Shown: positions 8,970 to 17,098, numbered from the stretch's first letter. The stretch: 64,000 nucleotides of DNA from Autumnicola musiva (GCF_031846585.1 NZ_JAVRHK010000003.1:248001-312000), one strand, 5' to 3'. The notes: generated from the sequence alone by a model not told the origin. Numbers and translations: made by a program.

Positions 8970-9998
8970 ATGACTATAAAATATGCTTCCCTTAACCATA
9001 TAAATCATAGAGACTCTTCAATAAGAGATATTAACATTACACATAGCGACTCCTTAAAGGAATATACAGACAAACTATTTAAGGAAATAACGGATAGCCC
9101 CAGAAAAAGACAGTATATATTTTCTAGTTCAAAATCAGAGGTAAGAAATGTTTTAGATGATATCGTTACAGATAACAACCGGAAAAAATCAATTAATTTG
9201 GCTGCCCAGCGCCTCTTAAATAAAGAAAAAGATGCCCAACAACAGCTTGACAATAAGAAATTAAAAGTAGATATTTTAAAGGGCAGTTTGTTCCAAGCAT
9301 ATATTGAAATAGATGGAAAGGAAAATATTATTATTTGTAAGGCCGATCATAATGAATTTCTTGATGAAAATTCTCTTACGATTCGTAGTGGATTGCCTTG
9401 GGATAAAAAGATTTTTAAAGCAGCGTTGATACATTTGAAAGATGGAATTGTTGCAGATGAAGTCGATGTCTTGGATGCTAACTTATCTAAATATTGGTGG
9501 AGAGAATTTTTAGAGCTTGAAGCTAAACATACAGATGCTTTTAATACAGAAAAATCTATGGATTTTTTTGACACCCGTGTTTTTAGCGGAATTAAGAAGA
9601 AACATCCAGCTGATTATCGTATTCTCAGAAACAGCTTCGTTGGCTACTATCGCAGGAAGGATATATTTGAAATAGAAGATTTTATAGAAACTCTTTTCTC
9701 AAATTATGAACCTGAGGATGAAAATTTAAAAATTGATCCCTTGGTTGCTAAAATTAGATCTTTACCATCCAGTTTAGGTTTTGATAAAGCATTTGATATT
9801 TCAAAAAAACACATTAAAAAAAGAATGTCCACTAGGGTCAAAGTATCTGATGCAATTGATCTGTACTTAAAAACAGACGTGCCTCATTTCAGAAAAACAT
9901 TACGCTCGGGTAAAACTAGCAGTGGACAAATGTATTTACAGATTTTAACAGAAAATGAAGATGTTTATAAAGAGTTTTTGAGAAATGAAGATGAATAA
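8970..9998 (+). CDS. NdpA/NA37-like nucleoid-associated protein (cargo, first gene of a pair)
   Basis: This 342-residue soluble protein has no signal or membrane segment. By eye its whole layout follows the 37-kDa nucleoid-associated family (YejK/NdpA). There is an N-terminal helical part, then a beta-rich core (LKGSLFQAYIEIDGKENIII, SGLPWDKKIFKAALIHL), then DANLSKYWWREFLELEAKHTD with following MDFFDTRVF, then a helical DYRILRNSFVGYYRR region and a small C-terminal domain. The similarity is of pattern, not of strict motif, so I give it moderate weight. The next gene overlaps its end by 14 bp, so translation is coupled. Position beside the integrase and AT-rich composition mark it as recently acquired cargo. 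KwaB-like (DUF4868) origin is an alternative. Confidence 0.6.
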   Translation: MTIKYASLNHINHRDSSIRDINITHSDSLKEYTDKLFKEITDSPRKRQYIFSSSKSEVRNVLDDIVTDNNRKKSINLAAQRLLNKEKDAQQQLDNKKLKVDILKGSLFQAYIEIDGKENIIICKADHNEFLDENSLTIRSGLPWDKKIFKAALIHLKDGIVADEVDVLDANLSKYWWREFLELEAKHTDAFNTEKSMDFFDTRVFSGIKKKHPADYRILRNSFVGYYRRKDIFEIEDFIETLFSNYEPEDENLKIDPLVAKIRSLPSSLGFDKAFDISKKHIKKRMSTRVKVSDAIDLYLKTDVPHFRKTLRSGKTSSGQMYLQILTENEDVYKEFLRNEDE

Positions 9999-11418
9999 CA
10001 TTTCAGAAATAGTAGGTTTTATTTTTTCCAATGGAGACAATCTTGTTTGTGATGATCGCTATGAAAAGACTATCATTTCAGGAATTGTCAAGAAAAAAAC
10101 ATCATTAAGAAATGAAGGAAAATTAAATAACTTTTTTAATGATATTTCTGATGAATGGAGCTTGACAATTACTCTAAATGAGGATGAAAATTTATTGACC
10201 TGTTCGAATTCTATAGATCATAGTTTTGTTAGTGAGTATAATGGGCTTCAACTTCTTCCAGATGATAAATTATCAATAAAATTAGAAATTTACAAAAATA
10301 CAAGGAAGGCTAATAGAAATGTATATTGCGAAAAAGCTTTTAACGAGTGGGTTCAATCTAGATCGGCCATTGAACTGTTAAAGACAACTTCTAGTGATAT
10401 AAAAAGGAATGGTTTTGTCAATTTCAATATAATTGAAAACAAACAAGCTTATTTGTATTCAAAGCGTATTAGAGTAAATGATTCAACCTCTGTAAACAAA
10501 AATTTAAAAGCATATCCTGAATATTCGAACTTTGATCAAAATAACGAATATCCATACATAGGGAGTGATTTTAGAGTTTCAGAGAAAAAAGTGAGTTGTC
10601 CTTTTTTACAGTCCCGTCTTACGAATTTAAGTAATCTATTTTCAATTACGAGCCTATTTGATGTTACCTATTTGCAGGGGGAGAATTTATTCTACCAGTT
10701 AAAAGGTTATAAATTTTTTCAAGGAAAGATACCTGCGAAGGATCTAACAGAGAAATACGACATATATTCAAAAATTAACAATTGGATTTTTGATGATAGT
10801 GCCAATATTGCAGATAAACTAGGCATATCGAAAAACATTATTTCCCTACATATTACCGCAAACAACATAATTTTAAATGATTCAGTATTTAGCTCTATTC
10901 TCTCAGGACACAAAATTTACCTCAAAGAAAATGTTTCACAATATCTCAAAGTTAGATCAAAAATCAATGATGAATTAGCTGATATTTTAAAAGAAATAAG
11001 GAGTAGCCTTCAAGAATTAAGAACAAACTATCAAAAAAGTAATTTTCTCTACATATCCTTTTTTATGTCTGTTTACGTAATTAGAACCCTAATTAAAAAA
11101 GATTTTGAACAGATTTTCACCAAAGATACTACTGTGCTTTTCTTCGCTTTTATAGGAATATCCGTAATATATCTTATTTACACAATTTGGTCGGTTATCA
11201 CGATGAGGGATAGAATAAAAAAACACTATCAAAATGTTAAGTCAAAAAACCTAGATATAATGGAAAAATCGGACATTGAGCGAATTTTGAAAAATGACTC
11301 TGAATTTGATGATGAAATATCATATTTTAATACAAGAATAAGCGTCTATGTAATCCTATGGATTTTAACTATGGTTGTTCTTACGTTTGCTGTACTTTAT
11401 TTATCTGAAGCTATTTAA
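9985..11418 (+). CDS. Unrecognised protein with three C-terminal membrane helices (second gene of a pair)
   Basis: I do not recognise this 477-residue protein. Residues 1 to about 340 are soluble, polar and Asn/Lys/Asp-rich. A short heptad-like segment follows (ILKEIRSSLQELRTNYQ), then three hydrophobic helices at about 353-370, 381-404 and 452-474; the last two are separated by a charged 45-residue stretch. There is no N-terminal signal. It starts within the preceding gene (14-bp overlap; a second ATG follows two codons later), so the two products are made together. The layout of a large sensor-like soluble part plus a small membrane module is frequent in membrane-acting anti-phage proteins, but that function is inference only. 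Confidence 0.75.
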   Translation: MKMNNISEIVGFIFSNGDNLVCDDRYEKTIISGIVKKKTSLRNEGKLNNFFNDISDEWSLTITLNEDENLLTCSNSIDHSFVSEYNGLQLLPDDKLSIKLEIYKNTRKANRNVYCEKAFNEWVQSRSAIELLKTTSSDIKRNGFVNFNIIENKQAYLYSKRIRVNDSTSVNKNLKAYPEYSNFDQNNEYPYIGSDFRVSEKKVSCPFLQSRLTNLSNLFSITSLFDVTYLQGENLFYQLKGYKFFQGKIPAKDLTEKYDIYSKINNWIFDDSANIADKLGISKNIISLHITANNIILNDSVFSSILSGHKIYLKENVSQYLKVRSKINDELADILKEIRSSLQELRTNYQKSNFLYISFFMSVYVIRTLIKKDFEQIFTKDTTVLFFAFIGISVIYLIYTIWSVITMRDRIKKHYQNVKSKNLDIMEKSDIERILKNDSEFDDEISYFNTRISVYVILWILTMVVLTFAVLYLSEAI

Positions 11419-11541
11419 TTTTTAAATATCAGGTTGTGTCTACTCATTGGTACACAAATTACACTTAATTCCTCTCTTACGTTGTTGGAAAAGCTGTATT
11501 CAAAAAAAGTGTTTCATTTCAAGGTCTTGATTTAACCAACA

Positions 11542-11565
11542 AGCCCGCAACAGAAGCTGCGGGCT
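11542..11565. terminator. Hairpin between convergent transcription units
   Basis: AGCCCGCA (11542-11549) and TGCGGGCT (11558-11565) form a perfect 8-bp GC-rich stem with an 8-nt loop. There is no T-run on either side. It lies between the ends of the 8970-11418 pair and the opposing helicase/tRNA-like unit, so a two-way terminator is the simplest reading. Confidence 0.5.
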
Positions 11566-11583
11566 ATAATACTTACGTATTTG

Positions 11584-11670
11584 CGGATAGAGGAAGATTC
11601 GAACTCCCGGTACAGTTTCCCGTACGCCTGATCTTCAATCAGGTGCCTTAGACCACTCGACCACCTATAT
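11584..11670 (-). tRNA. tRNA-like gene: serine-type body with GAA anticodon, possibly degenerate
   Basis: On the minus strand this folds as a class II tRNA. The D-stem is GTC/GGC, the anticodon arm CCTGA-TTGAAGA-TCAGG (anticodon GAA), the long variable arm GTACGG-GAAA-CTGTAC, and the T-arm GGGAG-TTCGAAT-CTTCC. The acceptor 3' strand is TCTATCC with discriminator G. Discriminator G and the long variable arm are serine-tRNA features; GAA would read Phe codons. The 5' acceptor strand ATATAGG pairs at positions 3-7 only; the first two pairs are mismatched. It begins about 10 nt after the helicase stop codon on the same strand. It may be a pseudogene or a real unusual tRNA. Confidence 0.7.
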
Positions 11671-11679
11671 TTTAAAAGA

Positions 11680-14199
11680 TTATCCTTTTTTAGAAATTAC
11701 AGGTTTTAAGAAACTTTTCAAAAAACCGTTTGTCGTTAAATTGTGTATGCCCAATAAGTTAGCTATTTCTTTAGTACTAGTTGCCGTGAAACCTGAATTA
11801 TTGATTCCATCAACAAATCTTCTAAGATTATCTTTTAATAAATTTAATGATTCTTCATCAATCACTCGTGTATTTTCACTTGTATTTACATTCCATCCTT
11901 TTATATTTGGAGGTTGAATGGTAACCAAATTAAAATTTGCAGCACCCCCATAGAGTTTTTTGAACCATTCACCTGAACCTAACAATTGATTAATATTATC
12001 TCTGGTGATTTCATCGTGTATGGCTCTAGACTTGGCTTCTAAAACGAGGTAATGATTTCCAGTCATCACCCATAGTACATCAGGGCCATTTCCAAATTCC
12101 GCTTCAGGTTCCTGAGTGTAAAAACCTATAAGCCTACCTATTTCAGCAAAAGCATTCTCAAATTTCGTATGAGGTATATCTTGACTAAATTGAAGATTTT
12201 CCAATAAGGTTTCAAAATACATTTTAAAGTCTTGGGAAGTCTCAAATTGCTTGATAAAATTTAAAACTTGAGATGCCTGCTCTTCACTAGCCATAATTTT
12301 CGTATAACTATGTCCATTTTTTGATTGCAGCATATGGGAAGTTGTTTGTGCTGCTTTAATTTGAAGGTCATTTGATTTTGGTGCATTATCTAAGTGAAGA
12401 TAATTAGCTGCTTTTTCAAAATACCAGCCCTTCTGCTTGTCGGTCAATTCAACCGTATCAACTATTTTATCTAATATTAGCTTCGATGCACCTTCAAAAT
12501 CCCTTCTTCTGTAATTTTCGATTGCTTGTGATTCAGAATCTGCAACCTCTAGATTTTTTATGATTCGTTCGTCAGTTTTTTCAACATCCACTTTTGACAG
12601 TATTTCTGAATGATATTCCCTCCAGCTCATATCTTGAACTAAGCATAAGTTTGCGGTATCCCTAATAGTCTGAAGAGAGTTATCAGTAGATTCATCATCT
12701 AGAAGTGATAGTCCAAGTTTCAGTTGTTTTCGGGTTACTGGTGTGAAATATTGCAAGTTTGATTTGTTACCCACAAATTGCAGTAAATCTTTACCCATTA
12801 AATAAACCGTACAATAATCGCTGCCTGATCTTACAGCTCTACCAAGTCCTTGTTCTATTATCTGCGCTTTCAAAGAAGCCTTGACAGATTCCAAGCGTAA
12901 TTCCGCATAAAGTTGTTCATAAGAACTGAATGATGGGTAACCATCTAATATTAAAACTCGGCACATATCTCCATTCAAGTCAACCCCATCGTAGCGATTA
13001 ACTAAAACATAGAATAATCCTTTCTCAGTTCTTAATTTGGCGATGTCTTCATTTATATTATCATTATTAATTATTTCTGCACCAAAATCTTCCCATTTAG
13101 TCGCCCTATTAGAGGAAGGTGTTAGTACCATTACATTTATACCAGATTCAGAATATTCTTTGGCCAATGTCATAATCTGCTTATCTGTTATTCTTGAATC
13201 AAATCTTTGAGGAGCAAGGATCAATCTTTGCCCAACGTCTTTACGATCTTTAGGGATCAAGGCATTCTTTATACTATTAATATTAATACCTAAATCTTTA
13301 ATTAAATCAATCTGATCTTCAAATGTAGCAGATAAAATATATCTATGTTTGGCCTCATTAAAAGCTCTAATATTATGAAATGGCACATAGGATGGTGCTA
13401 TCTCAATTCCTTTGGGCCCGACATAACAATCGTAAGATTTCAAGTCGTCAGCTATTAAACCCCATTTGAACATAAGTTCTCTGTCTTCACTAAAACTGCC
13501 TATTAGTTTTATTAACTCGTTAATACGAGTTAACCAAGCCCAATAAGGGACTTTGAGTATTTTCGCATACGGATCACCTTGAATTAGTCTGTGATAAGTT
13601 CCTGGGGCTTGGTATTTCAGTTCTTCTTCGAATAACTTCAGTAACCTATCTGCCAAGTCGTGTTTGAAGGGTATATTTAATGTAGTTGCTTCTCTAGCTT
13701 TGTCAAGACAGACGTGGGCATCATCAAGGACGATTGAACCAACGTCAATATTATCCCTTTCAAAAATGGAACGTGAATTGAACAATTTTTGGAATGTGCA
13801 TAATAAGATGGCTTTTGAGTTTAAAAAATCATCCGGAAAAACACTTCTTTGCCCGTGATATTCAATTTCACAGACAGATATCCCATATAAATCCGCTTGC
13901 AACTTTGCCTGTTCTAATAATTGTTTGTCTGGACATAGATACAAACTTGGACCAACTCCTTCAATCATTTTTGAGTACAGCATCAATAGGCTTACCAGAG
14001 TTTTTCCAGACCCTGTATTCATTTTGCACAAAACATCTCGTTGACCCCTTATGCTATGCCAAGAATTTAATACCTCTTCCTGTATTCCTCTTAAATACGC
14101 GTATCCCTCCTTATGAAACAAATCTTGAAATAATTCTATCGGTTCAAAATTTAATTCCTTTGGAGATGTGTCTTCTAATTTTTTCTTAAATATATTCAT
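11680..14199 (-). CDS. SF2 helicase fused to a PD-(D/E)XK nuclease domain
   Basis: This 839-residue protein joins a DEAD/DEAH-like helicase to a nuclease-type domain. Helicase motifs in order are Q-like RGIQEEVLNSW (about 39-49), Walker A MNTGSGKT (about 61-68), DDAH (about 161), SAT in LSATFED, and the motif VI region EQGLGRAVRSGSDY. A helical linker region with repeats of charged residues spans about 530-680. Near residues 706-725, GPDVLW and YLVLEAKS give the D and ExK of a PD-(D/E)XK nuclease. No partner protein is encoded, but a tRNA-like gene follows directly. Such fusions occur in restriction and anti-phage loci; a defence role is inferred from this and from the cargo position. Confidence 0.85.
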   Translation of the reverse strand: MNIFKKKLEDTSPKELNFEPIELFQDLFHKEGYAYLRGIQEEVLNSWHSIRGQRDVLCKMNTGSGKTLVSLLMLYSKMIEGVGPSLYLCPDKQLLEQAKLQADLYGISVCEIEYHGQRSVFPDDFLNSKAILLCTFQKLFNSRSIFERDNIDVGSIVLDDAHVCLDKAREATTLNIPFKHDLADRLLKLFEEELKYQAPGTYHRLIQGDPYAKILKVPYWAWLTRINELIKLIGSFSEDRELMFKWGLIADDLKSYDCYVGPKGIEIAPSYVPFHNIRAFNEAKHRYILSATFEDQIDLIKDLGININSIKNALIPKDRKDVGQRLILAPQRFDSRITDKQIMTLAKEYSESGINVMVLTPSSNRATKWEDFGAEIINNDNINEDIAKLRTEKGLFYVLVNRYDGVDLNGDMCRVLILDGYPSFSSYEQLYAELRLESVKASLKAQIIEQGLGRAVRSGSDYCTVYLMGKDLLQFVGNKSNLQYFTPVTRKQLKLGLSLLDDESTDNSLQTIRDTANLCLVQDMSWREYHSEILSKVDVEKTDERIIKNLEVADSESQAIENYRRRDFEGASKLILDKIVDTVELTDKQKGWYFEKAANYLHLDNAPKSNDLQIKAAQTTSHMLQSKNGHSYTKIMASEEQASQVLNFIKQFETSQDFKMYFETLLENLQFSQDIPHTKFENAFAEIGRLIGFYTQEPEAEFGNGPDVLWVMTGNHYLVLEAKSRAIHDEITRDNINQLLGSGEWFKKLYGGAANFNLVTIQPPNIKGWNVNTSENTRVIDEESLNLLKDNLRRFVDGINNSGFTATSTKEIANLLGIHNLTTNGFLKSFLKPVISKKG

Positions 14200-14320
14200 A
14201 TATAGTTTTGATTTTTATTATATTTTGATTAACAAATATCTTAAAAATCTATTAACTGATAGACCTTAAATCTTCATTAGTTAATGAATTGGAATGAATG
14301 CTATGTTTCTTACCTTATTC

Positions 14321-14500
14321 AGCCATTCCCCTGCATTCCGCAGAAAAAGCTTCATTTCGGGAAAAGCGCTTCATTAAAAAGGTCTTGGACACAACTCCAA
14401 AGCTTTCGATTTCCATTCCACTTGCCCGCCCATTCCCGAGAAAGGTCGGGAAGCGGCCAAACTCCATTCCCATCTACATCTTTGAAGTCAAGTCCGCTTT
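14321..14500 (+). repeat. Imperfect repeat unit, copy A
   Basis: Shared landmarks with copy B, in the same order, are CATTCCGC, AAGCGCTTC (14364), AAAGGTCTTGGACAC (14378-14392, exact), GGGAAGCG, ACTCCATTCC (14461-14470) and AGTCCGCTTT (14491-14500). The offset to copy B is 208-221 bp, so the copies differ by small indels. Confidence 0.8.
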
Positions 14501-14540
14501 AAATCCTACTTCAAAGGATAAACTGTTTTCATAAGCCGGT

Positions 14541-14709
14541 CAGCACATTGCCGCTCCATTCCGCGAAAAGCTACATTCCGGGCAAAGCGCTTCCCTACAA
14601 AGGTCTTGGACACCGTCCCCGATTGCTACTTTCCGTTCCGTTTGCCCTTCCCGCGCTGCCGGGAAGCGCACTCCATTCCAATACGAAACCGTGAACGGAG
14701 TCCGCTTTT
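14541..14709 (+). repeat. Imperfect repeat unit, copy B
   Basis: This is the second copy of the unit, with AAAGGTCTTGGACAC at 14599-14613, ACTCCATTCC at 14670-14679 and AGTCCGCTTT at 14699-14708. Spacers between landmarks have diverged more than the landmarks, which suggests selection on them. GC content is higher than that of the neighbouring cargo. Confidence 0.8.
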
Positions 14710-15130
14710 CATCGGAATTCCATTTATAATTTAGTCCCGCCTCCTATGTTTTTGTACTTCACAAAAGGCATTTAGACCTACTCCCGCACCGCCGCTGTCC
14801 CAACCGTTTTTTTGTAAGCAAAATACCAACATTTGGAAGTTAAACGGACTGCATAACCGGTCGTACCTCCCTTTTATAAGTCCTTATTAATTCCAAATAT
14901 TGAAAATGTATCAGCAACAAAAAAAGGTAACAGCGGACGGCTCTATGGGAAGTAAATCTAAACTGAATAGTATGAAATCTTACAAAAACATCAAAAAGGA
15001 AGCGGGACTAAAAAAACAAAAAAAGGAAAACGCTCTGGATATAATAAGTAAATCACTTCAAAAAAACATAAACGTAAACTATCCGAATGGGTCTCGGGTA
15101 GCATTTCAATTAATCTTTAAATCTTTTATT

Positions 15131-15478
15131 ATGAGTACTTTAAAAAATCACGTACAGTTGATCGGAAACGTTGGACAGGAGCCAACCATTACGAACCTTG
15201 AAAGCGGTAAAAAGGTAGCCCGTCTTTCACTCGCCACAAATGAGTATTACAAAAACAGCGAGGGCGAAAAAATCCAAAATACCGAATGGCACACGATAGT
15301 AGCCTGGGGCAAAACTGCCGAAATCATCGAGAAATATGCCGGAAAGGGCAAAGAAATCGGGGTAACGGGAAAACTGAAATCCCGAAGCTACGAGGACAAG
15401 GACGGTATCAAAAGATATGTTACCGAAGTGGAAGCCAATGAAATTCTTTTGTTAGGTACTAAGGACGGCAATAGTTAA
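15131..15478 (+). CDS. ssb: Single-stranded DNA-binding protein
   Basis: This 115-residue OB-fold protein should coat single-stranded ICE DNA during transfer and establishment. I chose ATG 15131 (MSTLKNHVQLIGNVGQEP) because it gives the standard SSB start; an in-frame extension back to 14900 has no family likeness. Motifs include NHVQLIGNVGQEP, SLATNEYYKNSEGEK, NTEWHTIVAWGKTAEIIEKY, and KSRSYEDKDGIKRYVTEV. It lacks the long acidic-tailed linker of housekeeping SSB, which is common for mobile-element SSBs. A strong terminator follows 20 bp after the stop. Confidence 0.94.
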   Translation: MSTLKNHVQLIGNVGQEPTITNLESGKKVARLSLATNEYYKNSEGEKIQNTEWHTIVAWGKTAEIIEKYAGKGKEIGVTGKLKSRSYEDKDGIKRYVTEVEANEILLLGTKDGNS

Positions 15479-15498
15479 GCCGATTAATTTAAAAATAA

Positions 15499-15534
15499 AG
15501 AGGGCGTTTCCGTCTAAAGTTTCGCCCTCTTTTT
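15499..15534 (+). terminator. Rho-independent terminator after ssb
   Basis: AGAGGGCG (15499-15506) pairs with CGCCCTCT (15523-15530), followed by TTTT. The stem is perfect over 8 bp. Confidence 0.9.
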
Positions 15535-15563
15535 CATTATCCATTAATTAAAATTAGATAACA

Positions 15564-15944
15564 ATGAAAGCACAAGTTAACGAAATCAAAGAGGGATTAC
15601 AACATTTTCACGGTTCAGAAACCGTGTTTCAAATCCCATTATTAAGAACCCGATACACCAACGGACTGAAATATTTGGCGGAAGCTGCGGAATGCTTTTG
15701 GCTGATAACCGATACCTCCGCATTTGCCAAAACCTTGATGGGCAAAAGCTATTTTGTAACCATCGACTTTAAAAGGTTGCCCAAGGAAAAACAGGATTAT
15801 TCAGGCTATGAAGCCGAGATAATTTATAGTGATGGCAATGGAAATATTTTTGAAACCCACCGATACAATGTAACGGATTTTCCACTTGATGAATTAAGGT
15901 TATTTTTTGTGGATAATACGTTGATGTTACCGAGCGAATACTAA
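15564..15944 (+). CDS. DUF6876-type ICE protein
   Basis: This 126-residue soluble protein resembles the small uncharacterised family found in many Bacteroidota conjugative elements (family name from memory). It has the FHGSETVFQIPLLRTRYTNG start and the LAEAAECFWLITD segment typical of that family, and no signal or membrane part. It is the first gene of a two-gene unit lying after the ssb terminator. The function is unknown. Its constant place near ssb and mob genes in such elements suggests a housekeeping role for the ICE. Confidence 0.65.
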   Translation: MKAQVNEIKEGLQHFHGSETVFQIPLLRTRYTNGLKYLAEAAECFWLITDTSAFAKTLMGKSYFVTIDFKRLPKEKQDYSGYEAEIIYSDGNGNIFETHRYNVTDFPLDELRLFFVDNTLMLPSEY

Positions 15945-15964
15945 CCCTTCAAAACCTAAAAATT

Positions 15965-16162
15965 ATGATCTATCTAAATTTTTCAGACCTGAACGGGGAA
16001 GCCCAAGAGCGCCTTTTAAAAAGTTCAAAAAAGGACGTTGAGCATAAATTTGGAGATGATATCCGAAAATATGCCAAAGAACATTGCACCAATTTTGATG
16101 TGATGATCGAAGAGGAAGCACTACGGAATCTGTACAGTTATACCTATGTGTTTAATATTTGA
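15965..16162 (+). CDS. Small hypothetical ICE protein
   Basis: This 65-residue acidic/basic mixed soluble protein (MIYLNFSDLNGEAQERLLKS start) has no recognised domain. It lies 20 bp after the DUF6876 gene, on the same strand, and is followed by a terminator. I believe it is real because of spacing, codon use and a clean start after an A-rich leader. No function can be proposed. Confidence 0.6.
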   Translation: MIYLNFSDLNGEAQERLLKSSKKDVEHKFGDDIRKYAKEHCTNFDVMIEEEALRNLYSYTYVFNI

Positions 16163-16221
16163 AATTGTCTAAATAGGAATGGAAAAACCTTTGAAATTTC
16201 AGGGGTACATATAATAACTAA

Positions 16222-16257
16222 AAAGGGAAAATTCGCTGTTACCTGAATTTTCCCTTT
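16222..16257 (+). terminator. Strong hairpin terminator
   Basis: AAAGGGAAAATTC (16222-16234) and GAATTTTCCCTTT (16245-16257) are perfect 13-bp arms with a 10-nt loop. The outer A/T-runs allow function on either strand. It ends the unit 15564-16162 and insulates the oriT-like region. Confidence 0.85.
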
Positions 16258-16499
16258 GTTCTTTAGACCTTGAAAGGTCTACTGTTTAAATTTAATACTT
16301 TTTCTAAAAAAAGAAGCTATTTTTTAAGAAAATTATATCCCATAAGTTGAAAAATACCTATCTTTATTTCGCTGAAATTCAGCATTCAATTTTACGCAGG
16401 GGTATCCATTTTTTGACTTTCGCCGATAACCCTGCCCATCGAAAAATCACATAACGGGAAATTTTTTCCCTGAAATTGGCAATTGGCTTTTAGCCAGAT

Positions 16500-16590
16500 T
16501 GTACGAAATTTTTGTTCGCCCGTGGCGAACGAAAAGGAGTAGCAAGAGGGTAACACGCGATGCGATGTTAAGTACTCCTTTTCCTTGTTA
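16500..16590. other. Candidate origin of transfer (oriT)
   Basis: The region 16258-16706 has no gene. It holds a perfect hairpin GTTCGCC-CGT-GGCGAAC (16514-16530), immediately followed by AAAAGGAGTA (16532-16541) whose complement TACTCCTTTT lies at 16573-16582. The 31 nt between the latter arms contain the repeated GCGATGCGATG sequence. Inverted repeats directly upstream of mobilization and relaxase genes are the usual oriT layout; the nic site itself is not identified. The shared TTTGACTTTCG motif lies at 16412-16422. Confidence 0.55.
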
Positions 16591-16706
16591 ATAATCTGAT
16601 TTTTAAATACTTAAAAATTATTCGATTATTTAGATTTCTACAATTTGCGACAAACGCCCTGTGAGCGCCCATTTTTAGGGAAGGATTTGCGACAAATCGG
16701 CGAATT

Positions 16707-17087
16707 ATGGACTCATTTATAGGCATTAGATTCAAAAAGGAAACCGCCAAGCGTTTCCAGCAATTTTCAAGAGCACACTTCAAATCACACACCGAGGCAA
16801 TGGCTGTGATGCTCGATTTTTTCTTCTACAACGAAATATCCCCACGGGAAAAACTGGGCCCGACCGGAAGGACGATCGAGGCAAATTTAAAGAAACGGAT
16901 CAATGCGGTAATCGCCATAATGAGGGATATGGAAAAGACCCAAACCAAACCCACCGTGGCGATGATCGAATCCCTTTTTCAGACCGAAGTACCCAAAAAG
17001 AAACCCTTGATCTTAGAGAAGAAATTTGTGGAAGAAAAGAAGGAAGTACGTTTCCGAGAAAAGCAAAACCAAAGTAAAGAACTATAA
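16707..17087 (+). CDS. BfmA/BtgA-type mobilization accessory protein
   Basis: This 126-residue basic protein begins MDSFIGIRFKKETAKRFQQF and continues with SHTEAMAVMLDFFFYNEISP, a ribbon-helix-helix-like DNA-binding start known from Bacteroides mobilization accessory proteins. The second half is helical and Lys/Glu-rich (EKKFVEEKKEVRFREKQ). It probably binds oriT and helps the relaxase to load. The relaxase gene follows after 11 bp and the coupling protein after that, giving the normal mob order. The ATG at 16707 is well placed after the oriT-like region. Confidence 0.8.
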   Translation: MDSFIGIRFKKETAKRFQQFSRAHFKSHTEAMAVMLDFFFYNEISPREKLGPTGRTIEANLKKRINAVIAIMRDMEKTQTKPTVAMIESLFQTEVPKKKPLILEKKFVEEKKEVRFREKQNQSKEL

Positions 17088-17098
17088 ATTTTTGAGCT

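Larger units (their letters stand above)
14200..15130. other. Long non-coding region upstream of ssb
   Basis: No convincing gene lies in these 930 bp. The middle holds two imperfect copies of a 170-180-bp unit, listed separately. The open frame running into ssb from 14900 has low-complexity Lys/Asn/Ser content and no family resemblance, so I treat it as non-coding leader. The AT-rich segment 14200-14290 should hold the promoter of the helicase gene on the minus strand. Confidence 0.6.

Noticed and set aside
11584..11670. tRNA-Phe or selenocysteine tRNA
   Set aside because: tRNA-Phe has no long variable arm and Sec tRNA needs anticodon UCA with a longer acceptor domain; neither fits.
14284..14534. 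Two overlapping open frames in the repeat region
   Set aside because: They differ between the two repeat copies, have no family likeness, and the conserved landmarks do not keep frame.
14321..14709. Possible CRISPR-like array
   Set aside because: Only two long, imperfect copies, no short regular repeat-spacer pattern and no cas gene in the window.
14900..15130. N-terminal extension of the ssb frame by 77 codons
   Set aside because: Low-complexity Lys/Asn-rich text; the standard SSB start is at 15131.
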